A DNA stretch of 64,000 bases from Streptantibioticus cattleyicolor NRRL 8057 = DSM 46488 (GCF_000240165.1 NC_017586.1:1550001-1614000); one strand, 5' to 3'; positions 17,387-28,857 are shown, counted from the stretch's first letter. A program made the numbers and translations. Notes: a model not told the origin generated them from the sequence alone.

Positions 17387-18541
17387 ATGGGCACCGCCAT
17401 GCCTGTTCACGACAGCCCACCGCTGCCGCCCGTCGCCGTCACCGCCGCGACCCCGTCCGCCGCCGCCCCCACCGGCCCCGGACGCCGACCACGGCTGTAC
17501 GTCCTGGACGGCCTGCGTCTGCTGGCCGCCCTGTACGTGGTGGCGTACCACTACACCGCGTTCGCCGAGCACGACCCGCATCCGTGGGGCCGCCCGGTGC
17601 ACGAGGTGTTCCCGGTCTTCAACCGGTTCAGCTCCTACGGCTTCCTCGGGGTCCAGCTCTTCTTCCTCATCAGCGGCTTCGTCATCTGCATGACCGCCTG
17701 GGGGCGCACCCCCAAGGACTTCCTGATATCCCGGGTGACCCGGCTGTTCCCGGCGTACTGGTTCGCCATCGCGGCCACCACCGTCTTCGTGCTGCTGGCC
17801 GGCGGCCACTGGCTGCGCTACGGGCGCGGCATCGACCAGTTCCTCACCAACCTGACGATGCTTCAGGACCCGTTGAAGGTCTCCGACGTCGACGGGGTGT
17901 ACTGGACGCTCTGGTGCGAACTCGTCTTCTACCTGCTCTTCCTGGTCGTGGTGCGGGCCGGGCTCAGCTACCAGCGGGTCGTCTCGTTCTGCGGGATCTG
18001 GCTGGTGGCCGGGGTGATCTCCACCGGCAGCGGTGACTCGATCGTCAGGACGCTCACCATGCCCGGCCAGGCCCCGTACTTCGCCGGGGGCGTCGCCATC
18101 TACCTGATGCACCGCTACGGCCCCGACCTGTTGCTGGCCGGCCTCACCGGGCTGTGCTGGCTGCTCAGCCTGCACCAGCTCGCCACGCAGCTCCCGGAGG
18201 TGAGCGGACACGTCGGCCACCACCTCCAGTTCGGCTACGCCGCCGCCTTCGTCACCGCCTGCTACGCCGTGCTGATCGCCGCCGCGCTGGGCCGGCTCGA
18301 CTGGATCCGCTGGCGCGGGCTGACCACCCTGGGCGCCCTGACCTACCCGCTCTACCTGCTCCACGAGGACATCGGCTGGGGCGTCATCCTCCACCTGCAC
18401 GACACCGTCCCGGCCTGGGCCCTGGTCGGCGGGGTGACCGCGTTCTTCCTGTACGCGGCGTGGCTGGTGCACCGGTACGTGGAACGCCCGCTCGCCCGCT
18501 ACCTCAAGCGGGGCCTGAGCAAGCCGCGTCCGGCGCGGTGA
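17387..18541 (+). CDS. Acyltransferase family 3 membrane protein
   Basis: The 384-residue protein begins with a proline/alanine-rich cytoplasmic tail, then RLYVLDGLRLLAALYVVAYH, the acyltransferase-3 opening with D-G-x-R, followed by SSYGFLGVQLFFLISGFVIC and RVTRLFPAYWFAIAATTVFV, and about ten membrane segments. Members O-acetylate or acylate sugars, peptidoglycan, lipids or antibiotics using acyl groups carried across the membrane. The substrate is unknown here. The C terminus is basic. Three in-frame starts (GTG 17375, ATG 17387, ATG 17399) are close together; GGAG at 17371 best serves 17387. The gene is monocistronic. Confidence 0.85.
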   Translation: MGTAMPVHDSPPLPPVAVTAATPSAAAPTGPGRRPRLYVLDGLRLLAALYVVAYHYTAFAEHDPHPWGRPVHEVFPVFNRFSSYGFLGVQLFFLISGFVICMTAWGRTPKDFLISRVTRLFPAYWFAIAATTVFVLLAGGHWLRYGRGIDQFLTNLTMLQDPLKVSDVDGVYWTLWCELVFYLLFLVVVRAGLSYQRVVSFCGIWLVAGVISTGSGDSIVRTLTMPGQAPYFAGGVAIYLMHRYGPDLLLAGLTGLCWLLSLHQLATQLPEVSGHVGHHLQFGYAAAFVTACYAVLIAAALGRLDWIRWRGLTTLGALTYPLYLLHEDIGWGVILHLHDTVPAWALVGGVTAFFLYAAWLVHRYVERPLARYLKRGLSKPRPAR

Positions 18542-18569
18542 CCGGCGGGCCGTGGCCGCCGCCTTCCGC

Positions 18570-21472
<2,903 letters not shown>

Positions 21473-21545
21473 GTCCGCCGGACGGCTTGCGGCCAGGGGG
21501 GCGGTTGGCGTGGGCGCCACTCGTTTTGTATCGTTGAGGAACAAA

Positions 21546-21585
21546 GTGGCTCCGCCCGTTTCCCCTGACCGGCGGGCGGGGCCAC
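21546..21585 (+). terminator. Strong hairpin upstream of the HAD gene
   Basis: GTGGCTCCGCCCG (21546-21558) pairs with CGGGCGGGGCCAC (21573-21585) over 13 positions with one G-T wobble and a 14-nt loop. It is either the terminator of the preceding gene or a leader structure of the HAD gene, whose ATG is 42 bases downstream. Confidence 0.6.
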
Positions 21586-21626
21586 TGCTCTTCCCCCCGC
21601 GTCCGTCGAGCTTCAGGAGTGGCAGC

Positions 21627-22295
21627 ATGACGCGCAGGTCGCAGACCCTGGGTGTGTTCAAGGCCGCGCTGCTGGACATGGACGGCACGCTGGTGAACTC
21701 CGACGCCGTGGTGGAACGCTGCTGGCGCCGCTGGGCCGACGAGCACGGGCTCGACCCGGCCGAGGTGCTCAAGGTCGTCCACGGCCGCCAGGGGTACGCG
21801 ACCATGGCCGTGCTGCTGCCGGAGCGGCCGATGGCCGAGAACCACGCCGACAACGCGCGCATGCTCGCCGAGGAGACCGCCGACGTGGACGGGGTCGTCC
21901 CGGTCCCCGGCGCCCCCGAGTTCCTCGCCGCCCTGGCCGGCCTCCCGCACGCCCTGGTGACCTCCGCGGACGAGGCCCTGGCCCGGGCCCGGATGGACGC
22001 CGCCGCGCTCCCGATGCCGGAGGTTCGCGTGACGGCGGAATCCGTCAGCGCGAGCAAGCCGGATCCCGAGGGGTTCTTGAAGGGGGCGGCGGAACTGGGG
22101 TTCGCCCCCGAGGAATGCGTCGTCTTCGAAGACTCCGAGGCCGGCATCTCCGCCGGCCTCGCGGCCGGCATGACCGTCATCGGCGTCGGCCCCCGCGCCG
22201 CCGCCCTCTCCCCCACGGCCCACGTCCCCACCCTCGAACAGGTCGCCGTCTCCCCGGCGGCCGAGGGTGGGTTCACCCTCGCTCTCCTCTCCTGA
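21627..22295 (+). CDS. HAD-superfamily phosphatase, sugar-phosphatase (YfbT/beta-PGM-like) type
   Basis: The 222-residue enzyme has all four HAD motifs: LLDMDGTLVNSD (I, nucleophile D), LVTSADEA (II), SASKPDPEGF (III lysine) and CVVFEDSEAGISAGLAAGMT (IV). The cap between motifs I and II is of the small helical type used by sugar-phosphate phosphatases. It is cytosolic; the substrate is probably a phosphorylated sugar or polyol. ATG 21627 has AGGAG upstream. Its TGA stop is the first triplet of repeat copy A (TGACGGTTCGCTCGCGCT), so its 3' end is fused to that element. Confidence 0.88.
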   Translation: MTRRSQTLGVFKAALLDMDGTLVNSDAVVERCWRRWADEHGLDPAEVLKVVHGRQGYATMAVLLPERPMAENHADNARMLAEETADVDGVVPVPGAPEFLAALAGLPHALVTSADEALARARMDAAALPMPEVRVTAESVSASKPDPEGFLKGAAELGFAPEECVVFEDSEAGISAGLAAGMTVIGVGPRAAALSPTAHVPTLEQVAVSPAAEGGFTLALLS

Positions 22296-22640
22296 CGGTT
22301 CGCTCGCGCTGGCGGCCAGCCATTACGTCCTCGGGGTGGGCCCGGTCCCCCGTCACGTCGTGGCTGACGTCACAGATGTTTCCCCCCGCCCACCCGTGGC
22401 TGTGTTCGTACAGTGCGGGGTGCGCACTGTCTGCCTTGGGTCCGGGGGCCCTCCGGGGTGACTCCTCGCTCCACGTTTCGTTGTCGGCTCTCCCCCGCCC
22501 CGCCGGGTCGCTGCGGGGACACCCCTGCACGCCCCCGTTCCGCATCGTTCCGCGCTGCGGCACGGGGTGGGTAAGAAAGGAGATCGGGGGCACCCCAACC
22601 TTCTCCTTACCCTTCCTCCGCGAAGAGAGGCACCCGCGTG
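22293..22640 (+). repeat. Dispersed palindromic repeat, copy A (half element)
   Basis: Starting with TGACGGTTCGCTCGCG at the HAD stop codon, this copy contains the left-end module, an ACAGTGC/GCACTGT hairpin (22415-22435), the conserved block CTCCGGGGTGACTCCTCGCT, a type-2 core, GGGTCGCTGCGGGGACACCC, and the central stem GGGTAAG/CTTACCC ending at GCGAAGAGAGGCACCCGC. The right arm is missing. No gene is present between 22296 and 22724; the short frames there are repeat translations. Confidence 0.9.
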
Positions 22641-22724
22641 ACGGCGGGAGGGGGAGGCCGGGGTGGTCGGGTGGGGGTATCGCTCCCTCCCACGCCAGGT
22701 GGTGACGCGCCTACCGTCGACGCC

Positions 22725-23543
22725 ATGACCAGTTACCCCGACACGGCGGATCTCGCGCCGGAAACACACCGGGCTTCCGCCCTCCGTCCGCTCGCCGGGA
22801 CGGTCGCCCTCGTCACGGGAGCCAGCAGCGGGATCGGCGAGGGCACGGCGCTCGCGCTGGCGGCTCTCGGCGCGAGCGTGACGGTCGCGGCCCGCCGGAC
22901 CGGCCGTCTCGACGCGCTCGTCGAGACGATCGAAGGCACCGGTGGTCGCGCCCTGGCCGTGACCGCCGACATCACCGACGAACGGCAGGCCGACGCGACC
23001 GTCGCGCGGGCCGTCGAGACCTTCGGCCGTCTCGATGTCGTCGTGGCCAACGCGGGCGTCATGCTCCTGGGGCCGCTCGCGGGCGCCGACACGACTGAAT
23101 GGCGCCGGATGATCGAACTGAACACACTCGGCCTCATGTACACCGCCCACGCCGCCGTCCCGCACCTGCTCGACTCGGCGGCCCACGGTCCGCGTCAGGT
23201 CGCCGATCTCGTGCTGGTCAGCAGCACCGCGGGCCGCCAGGTCCGCGACGGCAGCGGTGCCTACAACGCGAGCAAGTACGCCGTGACCGCCTTCGGTGAG
23301 GCCCTCCGCAGGGAACTCACACGGCGCCACGTACGCACCTCACTCGTCGAACCCGGCGCCGTGGAAACAGAACTGCCCGAGCACAACCGCCCCGAGATCC
23401 AGCAGCGGATGCGCGAGCGGTACTCCACGATGGAACGCCTGACCCCCGCGGACGTGGCGGACGCCATCGCCTTCGTCGTCACCCGGCCCCGCCACACCGC
23501 GGTCAACGAAATCCTGATCAGACCCACCGAGCAGCAGGACTGA
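22725..23543 (+). CDS. SDR-family oxidoreductase
   Basis: The 272-residue protein is a classical short-chain dehydrogenase: VALVTGASSGIGEGTALALA (TGxxxGxG cofactor loop), VVANAGVMLLG (NAG), LVLVSSTAGRQ with the catalytic serine, and YNASKYAVTAFGEAL with the YxxxK pair. An NADP preference is likely from the AARRTGRLDALV segment. The start at 22725 gives the usual SDR length; there is no clear ribosome site and the transcript may be nearly leaderless (TACCGT about ten bases upstream). It is the first gene of a block with an MmyB-like regulator, an aldo/keto reductase and a hydrolase, lying between repeat copies A and B. Confidence 0.9.
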   Translation: MTSYPDTADLAPETHRASALRPLAGTVALVTGASSGIGEGTALALAALGASVTVAARRTGRLDALVETIEGTGGRALAVTADITDERQADATVARAVETFGRLDVVVANAGVMLLGPLAGADTTEWRRMIELNTLGLMYTAHAAVPHLLDSAAHGPRQVADLVLVSSTAGRQVRDGSGAYNASKYAVTAFGEALRRELTRRHVRTSLVEPGAVETELPEHNRPEIQQRMRERYSTMERLTPADVADAIAFVVTRPRHTAVNEILIRPTEQQD

Positions 23544-23611
23544 CCCGCGCGGATCCGCGTGGGTGCAGCGCACCCACGCGCGGGCAGCCCAACCGCACTA
23601 GTGTCCTGATC

Positions 23612-24478
23612 GTGGACAGCAAGAACGAACTCGGAGACTATCTGCGCGCCCGCCGCGCACTGATCCGGCCGGAGGACGTGGGTCTGCCCGACTACGGACC
23701 ACGGCGGGTGCCGGGACTCCGGCGGGACGAGGTGGCCCTGCTCGTGGGTGTGAGCACGGACTACTACATCCGGCTGGAGCAGGGCCGGGAACGGCACCCG
23801 TCCGACCAGGTGCTGCGGGCCATCGCCGGCGCACTGCGACTCGACGACGCCGCCGCCGCGCATCTCTACCGGCTCGGCATGCCGGTGTTCGGGACGAAGA
23901 CGTCCACATCGACGACCGTCGCCCCGGAGCTGCTGCGTCTGATGGAAGGCATGCAGGACGTGCCGGCCTTCCTGGTCGGCGCGGCGCAGGACGTCCTGGC
24001 CGCGAACGCGATGGCGCGCGAGCTCTACTGCGGCTTCGCCCGGTACGACAACCTGCTGCGGATGATCTTCCTCGATCCGTACGCGAAGGAGTTCTACGCG
24101 GACTGGGAGGCCGCGGCGCGGATCGCGGTGGGCAACCTGCGGGCGTCGTCCTCACAGTTCCCGGAGGACGAGCGGATCCAACGGGTCGTCGGCGAACTGA
24201 CCTTGCGCAGCCCGGCGTTCACCAACCTGTGGGCCCGCTACGAAGTACGTCCGCGTACCCACGAGGACAAGCACTTCCGCCACCCGCGGGTGGGGGAACT
24301 ACGCCTGCACTTCGAGGCGTTGGCCGTCGCCAGCGCCCCGGGACAGCACCTGTCGGTCTACAGCGCCGAACCCGGCAGCGCCAGCGCCGACGCCCTGGTC
24401 CTGCTGCGACGCCTGGCCGAGCAGAGCGCCACCGCCGCTGATCCCTCCAACGAAGACATACCCATACAGAAGGAGTGA
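23612..24478 (+). CDS. MmyB-like helix-turn-helix transcriptional regulator
   Basis: The 288-residue regulator has the N-terminal HTH (RVPGLRRDEVALLVGVSTDY then YIRLEQGRERHPSDQVLRAI, residues 30-75) and the C-terminal MmyB ligand-binding domain, recognised by VPAFLVGAAQDVLAANAMAR, DPYAKEFYADWEAAARIAVG and HPRVGELRLHFEALAV. Such regulators typically control an adjacent SDR or other oxidoreductase and may bind a fatty-acid-like ligand. The GTG at 23612 follows a TAGTGT hexamer by only a few bases and has no Shine-Dalgarno, so leaderless translation is likely. The neighbouring SDR and AKR genes are the probable targets. Confidence 0.9.
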   Translation: MDSKNELGDYLRARRALIRPEDVGLPDYGPRRVPGLRRDEVALLVGVSTDYYIRLEQGRERHPSDQVLRAIAGALRLDDAAAAHLYRLGMPVFGTKTSTSTTVAPELLRLMEGMQDVPAFLVGAAQDVLAANAMARELYCGFARYDNLLRMIFLDPYAKEFYADWEAAARIAVGNLRASSSQFPEDERIQRVVGELTLRSPAFTNLWARYEVRPRTHEDKHFRHPRVGELRLHFEALAVASAPGQHLSVYSAEPGSASADALVLLRRLAEQSATAADPSNEDIPIQKE

Positions 24479-24487
24479 TTTTCCATC

Positions 24488-25387
24488 ATGACCACGTCCC
24501 TGGCCGACAGCGTCGGCACCTTCGAGATAGCCGGCAAGAAAGTCGCACGGCTGGGCTTCGGTGCCATGCGGCTGACCGGGCTCGGGGTGTGGGGGGAGCC
24601 CGATGATCGCGGAGAGTGCGTGCGTGTGGTGCGCCGCGCCGTCGAACTCGGTGTTCAGCTGATCGACACCGCCGACTCCTACGGGCCGTACGTCAGCGAG
24701 GAGATCATCCGGGAGGCCATCCACCCCTACTCGGACGACGTACTCATCGCGACCAAGGCGGGTCTGACCCGTAACGGCCCCGACGTGATCAGGCGCGGCG
24801 GAGAGCTGGTGCGCCTCGGCCCCGCGGCGTGGCCGCCGGTCGGCCGTCCCGAGTACCTGCGCCAGCAGGCGCTGATGAGTCTGCGCCGGCTCGGACTGGA
24901 CCACATCGACCTGTTCCAACTGCACCGTGTCGACCCCAAGGTCCCACTGGAGGACCAGGTCGGCGAGCTGAAGAAGCTCCAGGACGAAGGCAAGATCGTC
25001 GCGATCGGCCTGTCGCAGGTCACGGTCGACCAGATCGAGCGGGCGCGGCGCGTCGCGGACATCGCCACCGTCCAGAACCGCTACAACCTCACCGACCGCA
25101 CCTCCGCCGACGTCCTGGCCTACTGCACCCGTCACGGCATCGGTTTCATCCCCTGGGCTCCCGTGGCCGCGGGCGAACTGGCCCGACCCGGCGGAACGGC
25201 CGACCGCATCGCCTCCGCGCACGGCACCCGCCCGTCCCACGTGGCCCTCTCCTGGCTGTTGGCTTCCTCCGAGGTCATGCTGCCCATCCCCGGCACCTCC
25301 AAGGTGGCCCACCTGGAGGACAACGTGGCCGCGGCCCACCTCCGCCTGAGCGAGGCGGAGATCGCCGAACTCGACGCCGCCGCGTGA
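24488..25387 (+). CDS. Aldo/keto reductase
   Basis: The 299-residue NADPH-dependent reductase has a TIM barrel with the catalytic tetrad visible: D and Y in [17 protein letters not shown] in [15 protein letters not shown] and H in [27 protein letters not shown] and [18 protein letters not shown] form the cofactor phosphate site. It converts an unknown aldehyde or ketone. It lies ten bases after the MmyB-like regulator with GAAGGAG at its 5' side, so the two genes are probably cotranscribed. Local codon use matches its neighbours. Confidence 0.92.
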   Translation: MTTSLADSVGTFEIAGKKVARLGFGAMRLTGLGVWGEPDDRGECVRVVRRAVELGVQLIDTADSYGPYVSEEIIREAIHPYSDDVLIATKAGLTRNGPDVIRRGGELVRLGPAAWPPVGRPEYLRQQALMSLRRLGLDHIDLFQLHRVDPKVPLEDQVGELKKLQDEGKIVAIGLSQVTVDQIERARRVADIATVQNRYNLTDRTSADVLAYCTRHGIGFIPWAPVAAGELARPGGTADRIASAHGTRPSHVALSWLLASSEVMLPIPGTSKVAHLEDNVAAAHLRLSEAEIAELDAAA

Positions 25388-25441
25388 CCCCTGCCGTGGG
25401 CGTCCCACCATCCGCACTCTCCGAAGAAGGTCACTCCAGCC

Positions 25442-26209
25442 GTGCTACTTCCCTTTGACGAGGCAGGCCAAGGCCAACCGGTCGTCCTGCTGCACGCCCG
25501 ACCCACCGACCGCACCATGTGGCGGGCGCATCTCCCCCTGCTCGCCGAAGCCGGTGTCCGGGCCATCGCCCTGGACCTGCCCGGTCACGGCGACTCCCCC
25601 CTCCCCGACCACCGCGAAGTGGCCCCCTGGGCCGACGTCCTCGACACCCTCGACCACCTCGGCGTCGACCGCTTCGTCCTCGCCGGGAACTCACTCGGCG
25701 CCCTGGTGGCCCTCCAGACCGCGGTCACGGCCCCCGAACGCGTACGGGGCTTGGCACTGATCGGTTACCGCCCGCACGACCTGCCGCCGTCTCCCCGCCT
25801 CCAAACCGCGTGGGACAGGGAGAAGACCGCGCTGGACGCCGACGACATCGAGGCCGCTGTCCAGGCCGGCGTCGACTCCTGGACGTCCCCCAACGCGTCG
25901 GACGAGGTACGCGCCCACGCCGCCGACATGCTGCGCCGCCAGCTGACCTCTCAACTCGCCCATGGCGAGCCGAACTTGGCGACCGACCCGCTGAGCCAAA
26001 ACGCGGACGCCTTGCGCACCCTGGCGATCCCCGCCCTGGTCGGCGTCGGAGAACTCGACATGCCTGACTTCTTCCAAGGCGGGAAATCCCTCGCCGACGA
26101 ACTCGACGCGGGCGACCTGGTAGTCGTCCCCAACGCCGGACACCTCGCTCCACTGGAGCAGCCCGAGGCGTTCTGCGCCCTGCTCCTGAACGCGTTTCGC
26201 TCGCGCTAA
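25442..26209 (+). CDS. Alpha/beta-fold hydrolase
   Basis: The 255-residue hydrolase shows the fold's signature elements: VVLLHARPTDRTMWRAHLPL (oxyanion region), LDLPGHGDSPLPDH, the nucleophile elbow LAGNSLGALVALQ, the acid strand ALVGVGELDMPDF and the histidine in VPNAGHLAPLEQPEAF. The HARP in place of the usual HGxP is slightly unusual. GTG 25442 has GAAGG upstream. It follows the AKR gene by 54 bp and may be cotranscribed. The last codons (FRSR stop) lie inside the left end of repeat copy B, so that repeat supplies its C terminus. Confidence 0.88.
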   Translation: MLLPFDEAGQGQPVVLLHARPTDRTMWRAHLPLLAEAGVRAIALDLPGHGDSPLPDHREVAPWADVLDTLDHLGVDRFVLAGNSLGALVALQTAVTAPERVRGLALIGYRPHDLPPSPRLQTAWDREKTALDADDIEAAVQAGVDSWTSPNASDEVRAHAADMLRRQLTSQLAHGEPNLATDPLSQNADALRTLAIPALVGVGELDMPDFFQGGKSLADELDAGDLVVVPNAGHLAPLEQPEAFCALLLNAFRSR

Positions 26210-27108
26210 CGGTCAGCCATTACCTCCCCGGGGTGCCCCCGATCCCCCGCACAGGGCGTTCCCCCCGGCCCCGGACTCCCGGGGGTGCCCCCGGGCCCCC
26301 GTCTCGTCGTGGCTGGCGTCACGCTCGCGCTGGCGGTCAGCCATTACCTCCCCGGGGGTTCGCCCGGTCCCCGTCTCGTCGTGGCTGGCGTCACAGCTGT
26401 TTCCCCCGCCCACCCGTGGCTGTACGCGTATAGCGCGGGGTGCGCACTGTCTTCCTGGGTTTCCGGGGGCCCTCCGGGGTGAGGGTTCGCTCGCGCTGGC
26501 GGTCAGCCATTACCTCCCCGGGGTGCCCCCCGACTCCCCCGTCTCGTCGTGGCTGGCGTCACGGATGTTTCCCCCCGCCCACCCGTGGCTGTGTTCGTCT
26601 AGTGCGGGGTGCGCACTGTCTGCCTGGGGTCCGGGGGCCCTCCGGGGTGACTCCTCGCTCCGCGTATCCGCCAAGGCTTGGCTCCGGCTGCTGGGTCGCT
26701 GCGGGGACCCCCCTGCACGCCCCCGTTCCGCATCGTTCCGCGCTGCGGCACGGAGGGGGTGAGTAAGGAGATCGGGGTGACCCCAACCTCCTCACTCACC
26801 CCCACCCGCGAAGAGAGGCACCCGCGAACGGACCGGAGGGGGTGTGCCGGGGGTGTCCCCGCAACGACCCAACAGCCGGAGCGCAACTGTGGCGGATACG
26901 CGGAGCGAGGAGTCACCCCCGGCGCGCCCCCGACCCCGTACCGGCAATAGGCGAACCGGCCCGGTGCCGAACCAAACCAAAACCCACCCCAACCCCCCAC
27001 CGGGCAGGGGCGAACGGGGGCCACCCCGGAAACCTGAAACGGGCGAACCGGGCCACGGAGTAATGGCTGACCGCCAGCGCGTAGCGGGCCCGCGCGAGCG
27101 AACCGTTA
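26196..27108 (+). repeat. Dispersed palindromic repeat, copy B (full element)
   Basis: The element fills the whole gap between two convergent genes. The left-end module (GCTCGCGCTGGCGGTCAGCC) occurs three times (26199, 26323, 26489). Then come the ACAGTGC-type hairpin region, the left arm 26644-26722, a central palindrome (GGGGGTGAGT at 26755-26764 with ACTCACCCCC at 26793-26802), the right arm 26842-26918 which is the inverted partner of the left arm, an AACCAAACCAAAACCC module, and an inverted end (GTAATGGCTGACCGCCAGCG) closing at the stop codon of the GDT1 gene. No gene is present. Confidence 0.93.
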
Positions 27109-27690
27109 GGAGAGCGCCTCGTACAAGCTGAAGCCCGCCAGGGCAACCATCACCGCCGCCGCGATCTTCGTGATCAACCGCAACGGCACCCGCTTCATCA
27201 ACGCCCGTCCGCCCAGGATCCCGATCCCGGCCACCGCCCACAGGGCGAGCACCGCGCCGATGCCGACGGAGAGCGGGTCGCCGTAGCGGGCGGCGAGGTT
27301 GGCGGTCATGATCTGGGTGAGGTCGCCGAACTCGGCGACGAGGATGAGCATGAAGCCGCTTCCGGCGACCTTCCAGAAGCTCTGGTCGGCGGGGGGCTTC
27401 ATGGTCTCCTCGTCCTCGTCCCCGGAGTGCTGCCAGAGGATCATCGCCGCGCCGGCGAGGAAGAGCACCCCGACCACGCCCTGCACCCACCGGTGCGGCA
27501 GCAGGGTCAGCAGGCTGCCCGCCGCGATGGCGACGACGACGTGGACCGCGAAGGCGGCGGCGATGCCGCAGAAGACGTATCCGGCGCGGTAGCGGGTGCC
27601 GAGCATCAGGCTGGCGAGCGCGGTCTTGTCGGGAAGTTCGGCGACGAAGATCACGCCGAAGACGATCGCGGCGATGGTGAGGCTGAACAC
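27106..27690 (-). CDS. TMEM165/GDT1 family divalent cation exporter
   Basis: This 194-residue, six-helix membrane protein carries the two diagnostic motifs VAELPDKTALASLMLGTRY in the first half and VAEFGDLTQIMTANLAARYG in the second, the E-x-G/P-D-K/L-T pattern of the GDT1/MneA family, with an acidic linker (GDEDEETMKPP) between. The family exports Mn2+ (or exchanges Ca2+ for H+). GTG 27690 has AGGAG upstream. The leader contains a yybP-ykoY Mn2+ riboswitch, fitting a manganese-efflux role. Its stop codon TAA forms the right end of repeat copy B. Confidence 0.92.
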   Translation of the reverse strand: MFSLTIAAIVFGVIFVAELPDKTALASLMLGTRYRAGYVFCGIAAAFAVHVVVAIAAGSLLTLLPHRWVQGVVGVLFLAGAAMILWQHSGDEDEETMKPPADQSFWKVAGSGFMLILVAEFGDLTQIMTANLAARYGDPLSVGIGAVLALWAVAGIGILGGRALMKRVPLRLITKIAAAVMVALAGFSLYEALS

Positions 27691-27734
27691 GGTCTCACGG
27701 ACTCCTGGTGGGCGGTGCGCCGCGCCGGAGCTCC

Positions 27735-27885
27735 AAGGGGTCGCTTCGGCACGGCAGTGTCGGACACTGCGGCCGAAGGTCTCGCTGGCCAGGCCGGTGG
27801 ACGGCGTGGCTCCGGGCGCCGGCTGGAGCGTTCCAGCAGTATGTCGACGGTCCGGCGGAGAGCTACTCCCCTTCTGCTCGCACCA
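27735..27885 (-). ncRNA. yybP-ykoY manganese riboswitch
   Basis: Read leftwards, the leader has AAGGGGAGTAGCT (27862-27874), the CGTCGACATA segment, and further on GAGACCTTCGGCCGC around 27770-27785, matching the yybP-ykoY pattern of a GGGGAGUAGC box and a conserved GAGACC near a second stem. A TMEM165/GDT1 gene downstream is a classic target. Exact edges need a covariance model. Confidence 0.85.
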
Positions 27886-27938
27886 GCGTAACCGATCCGT
27901 CCGGGCCGGCCGCGTTCCCGCCCGGCGCCGCCGCGTCC

Positions 27939-28721
27939 TCACCGGGGCCGGGTGATCCGTCCCCGGGCCACCAGTTCCAGTACCACGGTGACCGCGACCG
28001 CCTGCACGGCGAGCAGGGCGACCAGGACGAAGAGCTGCACCGCGCCGGCCATCACCGGGGAGGCGCCGCCGATCAGCATGCCGACGAAGGCGCCCGGCAG
28101 GGTGACCAGGCCCACCGTGCGGGTCTGGTCGAGGCCGGGGATCAGGGCGGTGGCGGCGGCCGGGCGGGCGATCTCCAGCCGGGCGTCCCGCTCCAGCAGC
28201 CCGAGCGCCAGCGCCGCCTCCACCTCGCCGTGCCGGGAACGCAACTCGTCCAGGGCCCGCTGCCCGGCGAGCACGGTGGCGGTGAGCGCGCCGCCGATCA
28301 GGATCCCGGCCACCGGAATCAGCGCCACCCCCTTCAGCGGCACCAGCCCCACGGCCACCAGCAGCGCCACCACCGGCAGCGCGCCCACGGCGATCGGCAC
28401 CGACGCCCACCACCACGTGCCGTTCCGGGTGATCCGGCGGCCCGCGGTGCGTACCGCGACGGCGTACATCACCAGGACGAAGGCGAGCAGCGTCGGCAGT
28501 CTGCGCACCACCCACCCGATGACCAGGGCGACGACGGCGAGCTGGACGACCGCGCGCAGCCCGGCGTAGGCGATGGCCCTCGGGTAGTTCTCCCGGTCGT
28601 CGACGAAGCGGGCGTAGCAGGCGACGGCGACCGCCGCGAGCAGCAGCGCGGCCAGCACGACGCCCAGCATGGCGTTGACCGGCAGCAAGGTGGTGGCGGA
28701 AGCGGCGGCGGACACGGCCAT
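27939..28721 (-). CDS. FetB-like ABC transporter permease (UPF0014 family)
   Basis: The 260-residue membrane protein has seven hydrophobic helices and UPF0014/FetB hallmarks: RAIAYAGLRAVVQLAVVALV, VPLKGVALIPVAGILIGGAL, and LIPGLDQTRTVGLVTLPGAF followed by VGMLIGGASPVMAGAVQLFV. FetAB in E. coli exports iron and protects against oxidative stress. No ATPase gene is adjacent here, so the partner is elsewhere or the protein works with another ATPase. It is upstream of the Mn-riboswitch gene on the same strand, with over 200 bp between them, and divergent from DoxX. Confidence 0.85.
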   Translation of the reverse strand: MAVSAAASATTLLPVNAMLGVVLAALLLAAVAVACYARFVDDRENYPRAIAYAGLRAVVQLAVVALVIGWVVRRLPTLLAFVLVMYAVAVRTAGRRITRNGTWWWASVPIAVGALPVVALLVAVGLVPLKGVALIPVAGILIGGALTATVLAGQRALDELRSRHGEVEAALALGLLERDARLEIARPAAATALIPGLDQTRTVGLVTLPGAFVGMLIGGASPVMAGAVQLFVLVALLAVQAVAVTVVLELVARGRITRPR

Positions 28722-28792
28722 ACGGTACGTCGGCGCCCGGCCGGGACGGGGCGGTGAAACAAACTCGAAATGCTTGAAAGTTGCAGAGTTTA

Positions 28793-28808
28793 ATTAGGTC
28801 TGCCTAAT
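28793..28808. promoter_or_regulatory. ATTAGG-N4-CCTAAT inverted repeat in the fetB-doxX intergenic region
   Basis: A perfect 6-bp inverted repeat with a TCTG spacer overlaps a candidate promoter (TTGCAG at 28781-28786 and TAATGT at 28805-28810). The half-site TTAGG matches the DtxR/IdeR box half-site and also some MarR sites. With metal-export genes next to it, iron or manganese control is plausible. Confidence 0.5.
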
Positions 28809-28857
28809 GTGGTCCGCGATCGGTGCGTCCCCCACAGCCGACCGAAGGAGCCTGCCC

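Noticed and set aside
22296-22724. Open frames across repeat A such as one encoding VCLGSGGPPG-like peptides
   Set aside because: The same peptides appear from repeats B and C on either strand and in shifted frames, without ribosome sites; they are translations of the repeat.
26210-27105. Integron attC site or gene-cassette array, because palindromes start at stop codons
   Set aside because: No RYYYAAC/GTTRRRY core boxes at the ends, no integrase in view, and the elements are far larger than attC sites.
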